From assembly GCA_002457055.1 (NCBI GenBank), contig NTKT01000018.1, forward strand, positions 1-51,304: 51,304 bases of DNA, written 5' to 3'. Every line of letters starts with the position of its first letter. Position 1 is the stretch's first letter. The translations under genes and the position numbers were made by a program. This DNA comes from Rhodobacteraceae bacterium MED-G08 (lineage in GTDB: Bacteria; Pseudomonadota; Alphaproteobacteria; Rhodobacterales; Rhodobacteraceae). Below the pieces are notes generated by a model. The model saw only the letters and a program-made list of their open reading frames with translations, was not told where the DNA came from and did no database searches. Positions 1 to 12,242 of this stretch are shown in pieces.

Positions 1-81
1 GATACTAAAGAACGTGTTGCTTGAGTAATTTACTTCAAAAGATTAGTTTATTATCAGGTAATATTTTTATTTAGGTAAAAA

Positions 82-1134
82 ATGACAGACGAGAAAAAAA
101 CCACAAAAGAGAAGACCAAAGCTAAAGTGGAAGAATCTAAATCTGATAAAAAAGAAACCTCACCAAAACCTTCAACTGAAACAGTTACCAGCACTCCAGA
201 CAAAACTAAAATTAAGGCTATACTTATTCCTGTTTTTTTTGGTGCGATACTTGGAGCAATCATAAGCTTTTTACTAGGTTTTAGTCTTATTCCGAGATTA
301 CCTATCATGAACGAATTAAAAGCAGATCAAGAAAAATCTATCAAAAATTACGATAATCTATCTGTCCAAATGAACGAGCTAAAAAAAATGATCGCTGAGA
401 TAGAAGGTAATATTCAAGAAGAAGTTGATATAGTGCCAATTGTGACTGAGTTAGAGGAATTAGGAAAAAAAATGCAAGAAATTGAAAAGTATGATTTTTC
501 CCAAAGCCCTGTTAGTATTGAAAAAATTGAGGCTCTCATAGATGAGCGAACTAAAATACTTGCAGAGGATATCTCTTCGCTAGGCACAAAAATTGATAAT
601 AATATACCTAACGATGTGCCGATCATTGAAGAAAGTTCTAATGTTTCTTTGGATGAAGCATTGCTATCCATGCAAAGGGCAATATTAGCAGGTTTGCCAT
701 TTCAAAAAGCTCTTAAAGAATACGAACAGGCTGGTGGCGATAATGCACCAGCTATTATAAAGTCTTTAGCGAAAACCGGTGTAGCTACACAATTTGATTT
801 GGTCCAAACTTTTCCCCAATACGCAAGAAGACTTTTAAAAAGTGAACAAATCAATGAACCTGTAAAAGAAGAAGGCGGTTTAGATATTACGACGTTTCTA
901 AAAAAGTTCGTGAAAACGAGATCAACTAGCCCTCAATTGGGTAATAGTAGTGACGCCATTCTTTCCAGAGCGGAATATGCTGTCAAAAATGGTGATATTA
1001 AAAAAGCATTAGACGAGCTAGACCAATTACCCTCACATTTACAGAATGAAATTCGGGATTGGTATATGGATGCAAAAAATCGTTTAGAAATCAATACTGC
1101 TATAAATCACTTGACCTATTTTCATACAGATTAG
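82..1134 (+). CDS. Mic60/mitofilin-like inner-membrane protein (COG4223 family)
   Basis: The 350-residue product has a Lys/Glu/Ser/Thr-rich cytoplasmic N-terminus (1-44), one strongly hydrophobic membrane segment at about 45-70, and a long periplasmic part that looks helical and coiled-coil-like (about 75-180). Its helical C-terminal domain (about 185-345) resembles the mitofilin domain. This architecture and the position directly before hemY are typical of the alphaproteobacterial relatives of mitochondrial Mic60, which shape membranes. The ATG is preceded by an A-rich stretch without a strong ribosome binding site. The downstream hemY starts 10 bases after the stop, so the two are probably co-transcribed. 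The family assignment rests on architecture and context; the exact role here is inferred. Confidence 0.8.
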   Translation: MTDEKKTTKEKTKAKVEESKSDKKETSPKPSTETVTSTPDKTKIKAILIPVFFGAILGAIISFLLGFSLIPRLPIMNELKADQEKSIKNYDNLSVQMNELKKMIAEIEGNIQEEVDIVPIVTELEELGKKMQEIEKYDFSQSPVSIEKIEALIDERTKILAEDISSLGTKIDNNIPNDVPIIEESSNVSLDEALLSMQRAILAGLPFQKALKEYEQAGGDNAPAIIKSLAKTGVATQFDLVQTFPQYARRLLKSEQINEPVKEEGGLDITTFLKKFVKTRSTSPQLGNSSDAILSRAEYAVKNGDIKKALDELDQLPSHLQNEIRDWYMDAKNRLEINTAINHLTYFHTD

Positions 1135-1144
1135 GACACTCAGA

Positions 1145-2602
1145 ATGCTACTATCACTTTTTAAAATAGTTTTTTTTATTGTGATAATTGCTATTATTGC
1201 GCTTGCAATAACTTATTTGCTTGATAATGAGCAAACTGTTTTAGGTGAAGTGTTCATTAATATTGGCACAACTGAGTTTATACTCAGCCCTATTCAAACA
1301 GTCATATTTTTGTGTTTGGTCATAGTGTTAGCAATAATAATGCTAAAACTGTTATCATTCTTTTTGGCAATTTTGAGCTTTATTAATGGTGATGAAACTG
1401 CCATAACACGATATTTTTCAAAAAATAGAGAGAGAAAAGGATTTAACGCTCTTTCTGATGGATTGTTAGCATTAGCTTCAGGAGAAGGCACCAACGCTTT
1501 AGCGAAGGCAAGTAAAGCGGAAAAATATCTCAAAAGACCTGAATTGACAAATGTGCTACTTGCACAGGCCGCAGAGCTTTCAGGAGATCTTAAAAAAGCA
1601 AATGAGACGTATAAATCCCTGATTCAGAATCCAAAAACTCGATTTGTAGGCCTGCGCGGAATACTCAAACAGAAATTAGCAGAAGGACAAACAGAAGTGG
1701 CAATTAAACTTGCCAAAGAAGCGTTTAATATACGACCGGCACATATTGAAACACAGGATATTCTATTACAGCTTCAAGCCGAGTCAGGCGATTGGCGAGG
1801 AGCGCGTAAAACGCTCGGAACAAAATTTAAAAAGGGCGCAATTCCCAAAGACATACACCGTCGTCGTGATGCTGTTTTGGCGCTTGCCGAGGCTAAGGAT
1901 CTATTAGCTGAGGATACTTCAATAGAAAAACAAGAAGCAGCTATTGAGGCAAATAGATTGTCACCGGACTTAGTACCTGCTGCGGTTCTCGCTGCTCGCG
2001 CATATATACAACGGGATAACAAACGTAATGCGAGCCGCATAATTAACAAAGCCTGGCAGTCACAGCCACACCCTGATCTCAAGACAGTTTTTTATGAAAT
2101 ATACCCAAATGAAAGTGAAGAAGATAAACTAAAACGGTTACAGAAGCTTTGCAGGTTAAACCCAGACCATTTAGAATCAAAAATTTCTCTTTCAGAACTA
2201 TATTTAAAACAGGAAAATTTTCCTATGGCGCAAAGGGTGCTTAATAAAATTAAAAAAGAAGACCACGACGCTCGTGTTTTAACACTTATGGCAGTGAACG
2301 AGCGGGCTAAAGGCGGAGAAGACGCAAAAATTCGTGACTTTTTGAACCTAGCAATAAGCGCAAAGCGCGGACCACAGTGGATTTGTGCAAAATGCAACAG
2401 TATCCACGCAGATTGGGAACCAATCTGCTCAAGTTGTTCTGCAATGGACTCTTTAGAATGGAAAGTGCCACCTAAAGACCCTACTGATTTCACTGTAAGC
2501 GAGGATCTACTTCCATTCTTAGCTAACGAAAAAATGGTTGAAATTCAGAAAAAAAATTCTGCGTCAGAGAAACCGTCACCAAAGCAAAATGATGAAAAAT
2601 AA
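1145..2602 (+). CDS. hemY: HemY-like membrane TPR protein
   Basis: The 485-residue product has two N-terminal membrane segments (about 5-25 and 45-80) followed by a long helical TPR-type repeat region, the layout of the HemY N-terminal family. Despite the name it is not a protoporphyrinogen oxidase; proteins of this family are linked to late haem synthesis at the membrane. A short C-terminal segment carries four cysteines in two C-x2-C pairs (414/417 and 428/431), resembling a small zinc ribbon, then a low-complexity charged tail. It follows the Mic60-like gene by 10 bases. Haem synthesis is represented elsewhere in the window by hemJ; hemW is a haem chaperone. Confidence 0.85.
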   Translation: MLLSLFKIVFFIVIIAIIALAITYLLDNEQTVLGEVFINIGTTEFILSPIQTVIFLCLVIVLAIIMLKLLSFFLAILSFINGDETAITRYFSKNRERKGFNALSDGLLALASGEGTNALAKASKAEKYLKRPELTNVLLAQAAELSGDLKKANETYKSLIQNPKTRFVGLRGILKQKLAEGQTEVAIKLAKEAFNIRPAHIETQDILLQLQAESGDWRGARKTLGTKFKKGAIPKDIHRRRDAVLALAEAKDLLAEDTSIEKQEAAIEANRLSPDLVPAAVLAARAYIQRDNKRNASRIINKAWQSQPHPDLKTVFYEIYPNESEEDKLKRLQKLCRLNPDHLESKISLSELYLKQENFPMAQRVLNKIKKEDHDARVLTLMAVNERAKGGEDAKIRDFLNLAISAKRGPQWICAKCNSIHADWEPICSSCSAMDSLEWKVPPKDPTDFTVSEDLLPFLANEKMVEIQKKNSASEKPSPKQNDEK

Positions 2603-2679
2603 ATTCCAACAAAAACCTTATACTTGCCGATTGCCGCAAACTTACCTAACTAATACTTAGAAAGTGAGAGAGTAGCACT

Positions 2680-2964
2680 ATGATGGCAATTTATGGACCT
2701 TTACGCTTAATACTGGATGTGGCTTTTTTTATAATGATTGTACACATTGTGTTTAGCTGGCTTATTTCATTCCAGATCTTAAATCTACGTCAGCCTATCG
2801 TAACTCAGATTTGGTTAGGGTTGAATAAACTCTTAGAGCCTATCTACACTCCCATAAGAAATATTTTGCCGGACACTAGACCACTCGACCTAGCACCATT
2901 GGTAGCATTTGTAATCCTGATATCATTGAGGGATTACATTTTACCAGAGTTATTACTCAGATAG
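2680..2964 (+). CDS. YggT family small membrane protein
   Basis: A 94-residue protein with two membrane segments (about 8-31 and 70-84) and the conserved central stretch 51-64, where a Leu-Glu-Pro is followed by an aromatic, Pro, Ile-Arg and Leu-Pro, as in YggT/Ycf19 proteins. Family members are implicated in membrane protein placement, cell division or osmotic tolerance, but none of these roles can be read from this sequence. Two ATG codons are adjacent in frame (2680 and 2683). The gene stands alone, with 77 and 110 base gaps on its sides. Confidence 0.85.
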   Translation: MMAIYGPLRLILDVAFFIMIVHIVFSWLISFQILNLRQPIVTQIWLGLNKLLEPIYTPIRNILPDTRPLDLAPLVAFVILISLRDYILPELLLR

Positions 2965-3074
2965 TGCATGATTTAATTTGCTGATCCCATATAGATATTA
3001 TGTACTTTTAAACTAGGAAACTGGACGAGAGCATCAAATAGTCCTAAATAATTGGTACAGCTTTTGGAGATTAA

Positions 3075-3827
3075 ATGTTAGTAGTCGTATCACCAGCAAA
3101 AAAACTTGATATGTCGCCCGTTGATACGGAAGTGACATCAGTGCCTAAGTTTTCAGATGAAGCACACAATTTGGCAAAGATAGCATCGAATTTAGGCAAA
3201 GATGGTCTTATTTCAGTAATGAAAATTAGTGAAAAATTGGCTGACCTAAATTTACAACGCTTCAAGTCTTTTGGAACTCAAGATAAAAAAGCTGCTGTGT
3301 TTGCTTTCGCTGGTGACACTTATCAAGGATTTGATGCTTCAACTATAAATTCAGACGGATTACGTTGGGCGCAAGACCATTTACGTATATTGTCTGGATT
3401 ATATGGTGTCCTTCGTCCTTTTGACGAAATTGAACCATATAGACTTGAAATGGGAAGCAAGTTTAATATTGGTGATAAAAAATCACTTCACGATTTTTGG
3501 AAAGCCCGAGTATCAGAAGCACTTAATGAAACAGCAAAAGAAACAGACTCTGAGTTTCTAGTTAATTGTGCAAGCCAAGAATATTTTAGCTCTGTGGCAG
3601 CAGATATGCTGAATACAAAAATTATAACCCCAACTTTTTATGAAAATACCGAAAATGGCATAAAAATTATTAGTTTCTATGCAAAAAAGGCCAGGGGAGC
3701 CATGGCGCGGTATATTATGGAAAACAGAATAAGTGATCCAAATTCGTTGTTGGAATTTGATTTAGGAGGTTATAAGTATCAGCCTGAAAAATCCACCTTA
3801 GAGGCTCCCGTTTTTGTTAGAAATTAA
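3075..3827 (+). CDS. yaaA: YaaA/DUF328 peroxide stress protein
   Basis: The 250-residue product begins with the family's Val-Val-Ser-Pro-Ala-Lys-Lys-Leu-Asp segment and is full length for YaaA (about 250-260). It carries the conserved Gly-Leu-Tyr-Gly-Val-Leu-Arg-Pro stretch near residue 113 and the Tyr-Ala-Lys-Lys-Ala-Arg-Gly motif near 203. In E. coli YaaA is induced by OxyR, binds DNA and lowers free intracellular iron during peroxide stress. A GGAG at about 3065 precedes the ATG at a normal distance. Its link with the manganese/iron importer further along is only thematic. Confidence 0.9.
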   Translation: MLVVVSPAKKLDMSPVDTEVTSVPKFSDEAHNLAKIASNLGKDGLISVMKISEKLADLNLQRFKSFGTQDKKAAVFAFAGDTYQGFDASTINSDGLRWAQDHLRILSGLYGVLRPFDEIEPYRLEMGSKFNIGDKKSLHDFWKARVSEALNETAKETDSEFLVNCASQEYFSSVAADMLNTKIITPTFYENTENGIKIISFYAKKARGAMARYIMENRISDPNSLLEFDLGGYKYQPEKSTLEAPVFVRN

Positions 3828-3892
3828 GAACCTAAAAAAATGGTAAGTGCTTACAGGATGGATGAAGGATAAAGTTTAAGAAGGATAGTATT

Positions 3893-4813
3893 ATGTCGGT
3901 TTTGGTTTTCGGGCATAAATCGCCCGATACAGACTCCACTGGAGCACCAATAATTTGGGCTTGGTATCTTAACCATATTCTTAAAACTGATGCAGAGCCA
4001 GTTCTTCTCGGAAAACCGAATAGCGAAGCACTTTTCATGCTAGATTATTGGGGCATAGATATGCCTCGCATAATAGATAATTTAGATAATGGAAGCTCCG
4101 TCGTAGTCGTTGATACCAACAATCCTGATGAACTACCTGATAATATCAACGACTGCGATATTCTGAGTATTATTGACCATCATAAGTTGGTTGGTGGCCT
4201 AGAAACAAACTACCCTATCGATGTGATAATCCGCCCACTAGCTTGCACAGCAACAGTGATGATCGAAATAATGGGTGAAAATTTAAATGAAATGCCCTGC
4301 AGAATTAAGGGTGCCGCGTTAAGCTGTATTTTATCAGATACTCTTGGATTTAGAAGCCCAACAACGACAGATTTGGATCGATCGACTGCCCAGAAACTCG
4401 CAGAAGACTTAAAGATTGATGTACAAAATTTTGCTTCAGAGCTCTTCAAAGCAAAGTCAGATGTCTCAAAATATACAGACCCCGAGTTGATTTTGATGGA
4501 CTCAAAAAAATACGATGTCGGTGGCAAAAAACTTAGAATATCTGTTATGGAAACTACGCAGCCCCAAGAAATACTTGGAAGAAAAAAATCCTTACTTAAA
4601 GCGATGAAAGATATTGAAGCAGAAGAAGGCGTGGATCAAATTTTATTCTTCGTTATTGATATATTGAAACAGGAAGCGATCCTTTTTGTGCCAAACAAAT
4701 TAGTTAAAGAGATTGCAGAAAAATCATTCGGAACTAGCTGCGTTGAAGATACGACAATTTTGCCAGGTATACTTAGCCGAAAGAAGCAAATAATACCACA
4801 ACTCAAAGTATAA
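3893..4813 (+). CDS. ppaC: Manganese-dependent inorganic pyrophosphatase (family II)
   Basis: This cytosolic enzyme hydrolyses pyrophosphate to phosphate and pulls biosynthetic reactions forward. The 306-residue length matches family II enzymes of the DHH superfamily. The metal ligands are visible: His8, Asp12 and Asp14 in the N-terminal motif, Asp74 in Val-Asp-Thr-Asn, and the Asp95-His96-His97-Lys signature. The C-terminal DHHA2 domain occupies about 195-305, including a Ser-Arg-Lys-Lys-Gln substrate motif near the end. The ATG follows an AAGGAT-like ribosome binding site. Family II enzymes need manganese or cobalt, which fits the manganese-type importer encoded about 8 kb downstream. Confidence 0.95.
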   Translation: MSVLVFGHKSPDTDSTGAPIIWAWYLNHILKTDAEPVLLGKPNSEALFMLDYWGIDMPRIIDNLDNGSSVVVVDTNNPDELPDNINDCDILSIIDHHKLVGGLETNYPIDVIIRPLACTATVMIEIMGENLNEMPCRIKGAALSCILSDTLGFRSPTTTDLDRSTAQKLAEDLKIDVQNFASELFKAKSDVSKYTDPELILMDSKKYDVGGKKLRISVMETTQPQEILGRKKSLLKAMKDIEAEEGVDQILFFVIDILKQEAILFVPNKLVKEIAEKSFGTSCVEDTTILPGILSRKKQIIPQLKV

Positions 4814-4846
4814 ATTTTCTATTAGATGGCCAACTAGGTAATAAAA

Positions 4847-5719
4847 GTGACCCATATCATAAATAGCCTAGATGAGATTTCACATCACTATGACGCATTA
4901 TTCGTTGATCTTTGGGGTTGCGTGCATAATGGAATAGTAGCGTATACGGCCGCTGTAGAAGCACTTATAGAATATAGAAAAAATGGTGGCAAAGTTGTGC
5001 TGGTTACAAATTCCCCAAAGCCGAGAATTGGTGTGGAAAAACAATTACTTCATTTTAATGTTCCAAAGATATGTTACGATACAGTTGCTACATCAGGAGA
5101 TAGTGCCAGAGTGGCAATGTTTACCGGTGTAGTAGGAAAAAAGATTTTTTTTATTGGGGAACCCCGAGATCAGTTATTTTTTGAACCAATCTCTATTATA
5201 AAGTCGCCTATCAAAATTGAACAAGTATCAATACAAAATGCGGAAGGTATAGTTTGTACTGGACCTTTCGATGGATCTGCGGATCCTTCTGTTAACAAAG
5301 AGGATTTTTTATTTGGTATAAATAAAAGCATGAAATTTTTATGTGCTAATCCTGATATCGTTGTAGATCGAGGAGAGGTTAGACAATGGTGTGCTGGAGC
5401 TTTGGCAAAAATGTACACAGAAATGGGTGGAGAAAGTCTGTATTTTGGAAAACCACACAATGCCATTTATGATTTGGCTCGAATGCGATTGGCAGAGCTT
5501 GGGACTCCAATTGATAGTAAGAAAATCTTAGCTATAGGAGACGGAATTGGCACTGATATAAAGGGCGCCAACTCTCAAGAAATTGATAGTTTGTTTGTAA
5601 CTGGTGGTTTGGCAGCAAAAGAAACCCAAACATCCTACAGCCCAAACCCAGAAGCGCTGGAAAAGTATATTACAAAGCAAAAAGTGCAGTGCACCTATAG
5701 TATTGGGTATTTACGATAA
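4847..5719 (+). CDS. HAD-superfamily class IIA-type hydrolase (TIGR01459-like)
   Basis: A 290-residue HAD phosphatase-like protein starting with GTG. The nucleophile motif is Asp21-Leu-Trp-Gly, followed by a Val-His-Asn-Gly segment as in the alphaproteobacterial TIGR01459 group, in which the second acid of the usual DxD is replaced. Motif II is the Val-Thr-Asn-Ser at about 54-57. Motif III/IV is represented by Lys in Gly-Lys-Pro-His (about 203) and the Gly-Asp-Gly-Ile-Gly-Thr-Asp segment near 231. A IIA-type cap sits in the middle. The substrate is unknown; relatives such as NagD act on small phosphorylated metabolites. Confidence 0.85.
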   Translation: MTHIINSLDEISHHYDALFVDLWGCVHNGIVAYTAAVEALIEYRKNGGKVVLVTNSPKPRIGVEKQLLHFNVPKICYDTVATSGDSARVAMFTGVVGKKIFFIGEPRDQLFFEPISIIKSPIKIEQVSIQNAEGIVCTGPFDGSADPSVNKEDFLFGINKSMKFLCANPDIVVDRGEVRQWCAGALAKMYTEMGGESLYFGKPHNAIYDLARMRLAELGTPIDSKKILAIGDGIGTDIKGANSQEIDSLFVTGGLAAKETQTSYSPNPEALEKYITKQKVQCTYSIGYLR

Positions 5720-5739
5720 CCAAAATTTTTATCAATTAT

Positions 5740-5759
5740 TTAAAGTTAGACAACTTTAA
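5740..5759. repeat. Perfect 8-base inverted repeat with 4-base loop
   Basis: TTAAAGTT, the spacer AGAC, then the exact reverse complement AACTTTAA. It lies 20 bases after the stop of the HAD gene and 85 bases before the MaoC gene. It is AT-rich and has no T-run after it, so it is a weak candidate for a Rho-independent terminator. An operator for the downstream gene is an alternative. Confidence 0.5.
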
Positions 5760-5844
5760 CTTGATTTTCTGCGCTTGCAAAGTAATAAAGTTACACTAGA
5801 TTACCGAATCAGGAAGTATTATTTCGTCTTGAAATGAGGATAGC

Positions 5845-6288
5845 ATGCTAGATAATCAGCCACGCGGAACAATTTGCATTGAAGATATTGAAATGGGAAT
5901 GACTCGTTATCTGCAAAAGCACGTTACCGATAGAGATATAGAGATGTTTGCAGAGGTTAGCACAGACCATAACCCAGTGCATTTGGATGATGATTATGCT
6001 CAAGATACAATATTTGAGGGAAGAATTGCTCACGGTATGTTGACAGCAGGTTTGATCTCTGCGGTCATTGGAGAACAGCTGCCTGGTCATGGTGCAATTT
6101 ATATGAGCCAATCATTAAGATTTTTAGCTCCAGTAAGGCCAGGAGATTTGGTTTATGCAGAAGTGAAAGTAACAGACATTCAAATTGATAAGCGTAGAGT
6201 AAAGCTTGACTGCAAATGCGAGGTAGACGGGAAAAATGTTCTTGTCGGTGAGGCCATGGTACTGGCACCTAGCCGTAAGTTTGATTAA
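5845..6288 (+). CDS. MaoC-like (R)-specific enoyl-CoA hydratase
   Basis: A 147-residue hot-dog-fold protein. The hydratase motif Asp41-x-Asn-Pro-x-His46 is intact, followed by Arg-Ile-Ala-His-Gly-Met, as in PhaJ/MaoC (R)-hydratases. These enzymes add water to trans-2-enoyl-CoA to give (R)-3-hydroxyacyl-CoA, linking fatty acid oxidation to other acyl-CoA uses. The length is typical for a single-domain enzyme. An alternative is a dehydratase in another acyl-CoA pathway; the sequence does not settle chain length. AGGAT upstream serves as the ribosome binding site. A 64-base gap separates it from ribF. Confidence 0.88.
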   Translation: MLDNQPRGTICIEDIEMGMTRYLQKHVTDRDIEMFAEVSTDHNPVHLDDDYAQDTIFEGRIAHGMLTAGLISAVIGEQLPGHGAIYMSQSLRFLAPVRPGDLVYAEVKVTDIQIDKRRVKLDCKCEVDGKNVLVGEAMVLAPSRKFD

Positions 6289-6352
6289 TCAATTGTACAG
6301 TAAATAAAAAGCTGTCTTGCACCACAGCTCGACTGGCGCTACTTCATTCACT

Positions 6353-7291
6353 ATGAGAATAATTAGAGATTATGAGTATGTGGATAAGAGTGACACTAAT
6401 GCCGTCGCAGCAATTGGTAACTTCGATGGGGTACACCTAGGACACCAAGCAGTTTTAAAAAAAGTCCACACTATCGCAAAAGAATTAAATGCACCCCGTG
6501 GGGTTATTACTTTTGAGCCGCACCCCAGGAGTTATTTTGCCCCAGATGCTCCATCTTTTCGCTTAATGAGCTCCTCCGCAAAAGCCACTAGGCTAGAAAA
6601 GTTAGGCGTAGACAAACTATACGAGTTAAATTTTAACGCTACGCTATCAAAATTAAACCCTGAAGATTTTGCTCGTAATGTATTACACAACGGTTTGAAG
6701 CTACAGCATATTTTAGTTGGCGAAGATTTCTGTTTTGGAAAAGATAGAAAGGGAAATGTGAAAACTCTCAAAAGGTTGGGAACTGATCTGGGTTTTGGCG
6801 TTACTTCTCTCGAACTAATTAAAGGTGAGCATGGTGAGCTTTCGTCAACGTCTATCAGAAATTTATTATCACAAGGAAAGCCAAAGGAAGCGGCCGGTCA
6901 GTTAGGACATTGGCATAGGATTGAAGGGCCTGTAATTGGAGGTGAGCAGCGAGGCCGTGTTTTAGGCTATCCAACCGCAAATATGGAATTACGAGACCTG
7001 CATATACCAAAACTAGGCGTTTATGCTGTGCTTATTGACATATTAGATGGGCCACACAAAGGGAGCTATAAGGGAGCTTCATCTCTAGGCGTTAGGCCGA
7101 TGTTTGGTCAAAACAGTCCAAATCTAGAAACTTATATTTTTGACTTTTCTGGCGATATTTATGGTGCTCAAATATCAGTTGCACTTGTCGAATATTTGAG
7201 ACCAGAATTAAGCTTTGATAGTGTCGAAGCACTCGTTGAGCAAATGGATTCTGATTGTGAAAATGCTAAAAAAACTCTTTCCACATCATGA
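6353..7291 (+). CDS. ribF: Bifunctional riboflavin kinase / FAD synthetase
   Basis: RibF phosphorylates riboflavin to FMN and adenylates FMN to FAD. I start at the ATG at 6353 (312 residues, the usual family length) instead of an in-frame TTG 36 bases upstream, because the conserved sequence begins there (Met-Arg-Ile-Ile-Arg-Asp). The nucleotidyltransferase signature Gly-Asn-Phe-Asp-Gly-Val-His-Leu-Gly-His lies at 22-31 and Ser-Ser-Thr-Ser-Ile-Arg closes that domain (about 166-171). The C-terminal riboflavin kinase domain contains Gly-Tyr-Pro-Thr-Ala-Asn-Met. The stop overlaps the next start by four bases (ATGA). Confidence 0.95.
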   Translation: MRIIRDYEYVDKSDTNAVAAIGNFDGVHLGHQAVLKKVHTIAKELNAPRGVITFEPHPRSYFAPDAPSFRLMSSSAKATRLEKLGVDKLYELNFNATLSKLNPEDFARNVLHNGLKLQHILVGEDFCFGKDRKGNVKTLKRLGTDLGFGVTSLELIKGEHGELSSTSIRNLLSQGKPKEAAGQLGHWHRIEGPVIGGEQRGRVLGYPTANMELRDLHIPKLGVYAVLIDILDGPHKGSYKGASSLGVRPMFGQNSPNLETYIFDFSGDIYGAQISVALVEYLRPELSFDSVEALVEQMDSDCENAKKTLSTS

Positions 7292-7757
7292 CCCATAAAA
7301 AAAACAACGATTCTACATTTTCGGACAAATTTTGGGAAAATAAACCTTTAGAGAAATTAAATTTTAAAGAGTGGGAAGCACTTTGCGACGGTTGCGGAAA
7401 GTGTTGCCTAAACAAAATTGAAGATGAGGAAACCGGACAGGTTTTTTTAACACGGATCGCATGTCGTCTTTTCAACGATGAAACTTGCTTATGCAGTGAC
7501 TACAAGAAACGTCTTGAACACGTGCCAGAATGTATAAAACTTACTCCATGCACGATCAAAAAAAATGCTTATTGGCTACCATCGACCTGTGCCTACAAAT
7601 TACTTTACGAAAAAAAACCATTGCCAGCATGGCACCCCTTATTAACTGGACAAAAAGAAACTACACATGGCTCAGGAGTTTCTGTAAGAGGTTCTACTAT
7701 TTCAGAAAAATCTGTAAATGAAGATGATTGGGAAAACTATATAATTACGGATCCGAA

Positions 7758-7761
<4 letters not shown>
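7288..7761 (+). CDS. YcgN/UPF0260-type cysteine-cluster protein
   Basis: A 157-residue protein with a cysteine-rich core: Cys33, 36, 39 and 40 in C-x2-C-x2-C-C, then Cys59, 67, 69, 82 and 88. This is the pattern of the YcgN/YkgJ cysteine-cluster families, which probably bind zinc or an iron-sulfur centre. The conserved Trp-Leu-Pro-x-Thr-Cys-Ala-Tyr-Lys segment supports YcgN specifically. No biochemical function is established for the family. ATGA overlaps on both sides couple it to ribF and to the threonine aldolase gene, so all three are probably translated together. Confidence 0.88.
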
Positions 7762-11302
<3,541 letters not shown>

Positions 11303-11377
11303 TTAATATTTGCCATCAATTTTCATATAACTTGCCTCTTTTTTTGTTGCTGTTAGAGTATTAAAAAAGGAGTGAAT

Positions 11378-12133
11378 ATGAAAATCGCTCAGGTAAAATC
11401 AAATGTAAATTTTTGGCGTGAACGCACAGATCTGGCCGCTGCTTTTCGATGGACAGCAAGACTAAATATGCATGAAGCTGTGGCTAATCACTTCTCACTA
11501 ACCGTAAGCAACGATGGAACTAAATTTCTTGTAAACCCCAACATGGTGCACTTTTCACGAATAAGAGCTAGTGATTTACTTGAGCTTGATTCGCAAAACC
11601 CCGACACACTGAAGCTGCCAAATGCACCAGATCCAACCGCGTGGGGTTTGCACGGCACACTTCATAGGCTTTGTCCTCATGCAAAGTGTGCAATGCACGT
11701 TCACTCAGATTACGCAACCATTTTAGCAAGCCTAGAAGACAGTAACCTACCAGCGATAGACCAAAATTCTGCGATGTTCTTTAATCGTGTAATAGTAGAC
11801 AATAACTATGGTGGACTAGCATTCGAAGAGGAAGGCGAGAGGTGTGCAGCGTTTTTTTTAGATGCAAAGAAAAAGGTTATGATAATGGGTAACCATGGGA
11901 TCTTGGTAATTGGCAGTAATGTTGCAGAAACTTTTAATAGAATGTACTATTTCGAGCGTGCTGCTAGAACCTACATTAAGGCACTACAAACGGGAATGAA
12001 ACTTAGAGTTTTACCAGATGAGATTGCAGAAAAAACTGCAACCGAACTCGAAAACTATCCAAGCGATGACAGTAAACATTTAGAAGAGTTAAAGAAAATT
12101 CTGGTCAGTGAGGGATCAGATTTCCAATCTTAA
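11378..12133 (+). CDS. Class II aldolase/adducin-fold protein
   Basis: A 251-residue protein of the AraD/FucA/adducin fold. The start is the ATG at 11378, five bases after an AAAGGAG ribosome binding site (11366-11372), in preference to an in-frame GTG inside that site. Zinc ligands can be matched to His107, His109 (Met-His-Val-His) and His173 (Asn-His-Gly-Ile). The position of the catalytic glutamate of fuculose-phosphate aldolase appears to be Ala88 (Pro-Thr-Ala-Trp), so classic aldolase chemistry is doubtful. It is divergent from gyrB and stands alone. Substrate unknown. Confidence 0.8.
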   Translation: MKIAQVKSNVNFWRERTDLAAAFRWTARLNMHEAVANHFSLTVSNDGTKFLVNPNMVHFSRIRASDLLELDSQNPDTLKLPNAPDPTAWGLHGTLHRLCPHAKCAMHVHSDYATILASLEDSNLPAIDQNSAMFFNRVIVDNNYGGLAFEEEGERCAAFFLDAKKKVMIMGNHGILVIGSNVAETFNRMYYFERAARTYIKALQTGMKLRVLPDEIAEKTATELENYPSDDSKHLEELKKILVSEGSDFQS

Positions 12134-12161
12134 AGTTAAATAAAATTAAACTGTTTTTAAA

Positions 12162-12176
12162 TGAGAATGATTATCA
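12162..12176 (+). promoter_or_regulatory. Fur-family (Fur/Mur) operator before the sit operon
   Basis: TGAGAATGATTATCA matches the 7-1-7 Fur palindrome TGATAATnATTATCA at every defined position but one. It ends six bases upstream of the predicted -35 element of the importer operon. In Rhizobiales and Rhodobacterales the manganese-sensing Fur homologue Mur controls sitABCD, so Mur/Mn is the likely regulator; plain Fur/Fe control is the alternative. Confidence 0.7.
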
Positions 12177-12182
12177 ATTGCA

Positions 12183-12211
12183 TTGACAAAACGATTTATC
12201 TTTCTTAATAT
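12183..12211 (+). promoter_or_regulatory. Probable promoter of the sitABCD operon
   Basis: A perfect -35 TTGACA (12183-12188), a 17-base spacer and TAATAT as -10 (12206-12211; 4 of 6). It sits between the Fur-type operator and the first gene, 31 bases before the ATG. Assignment is by consensus and spacing. Confidence 0.6.
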
Positions 12212-12242
12212 TAAACGGTTAACTTTCTAAAGAAATAAAGTA

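Noticed and set aside
1..28. 3' end of an upstream gene, possibly hemD
   Set aside because: All three plus-strand frames close within 28 bases, leaving at most nine residues; no identity can be supported.
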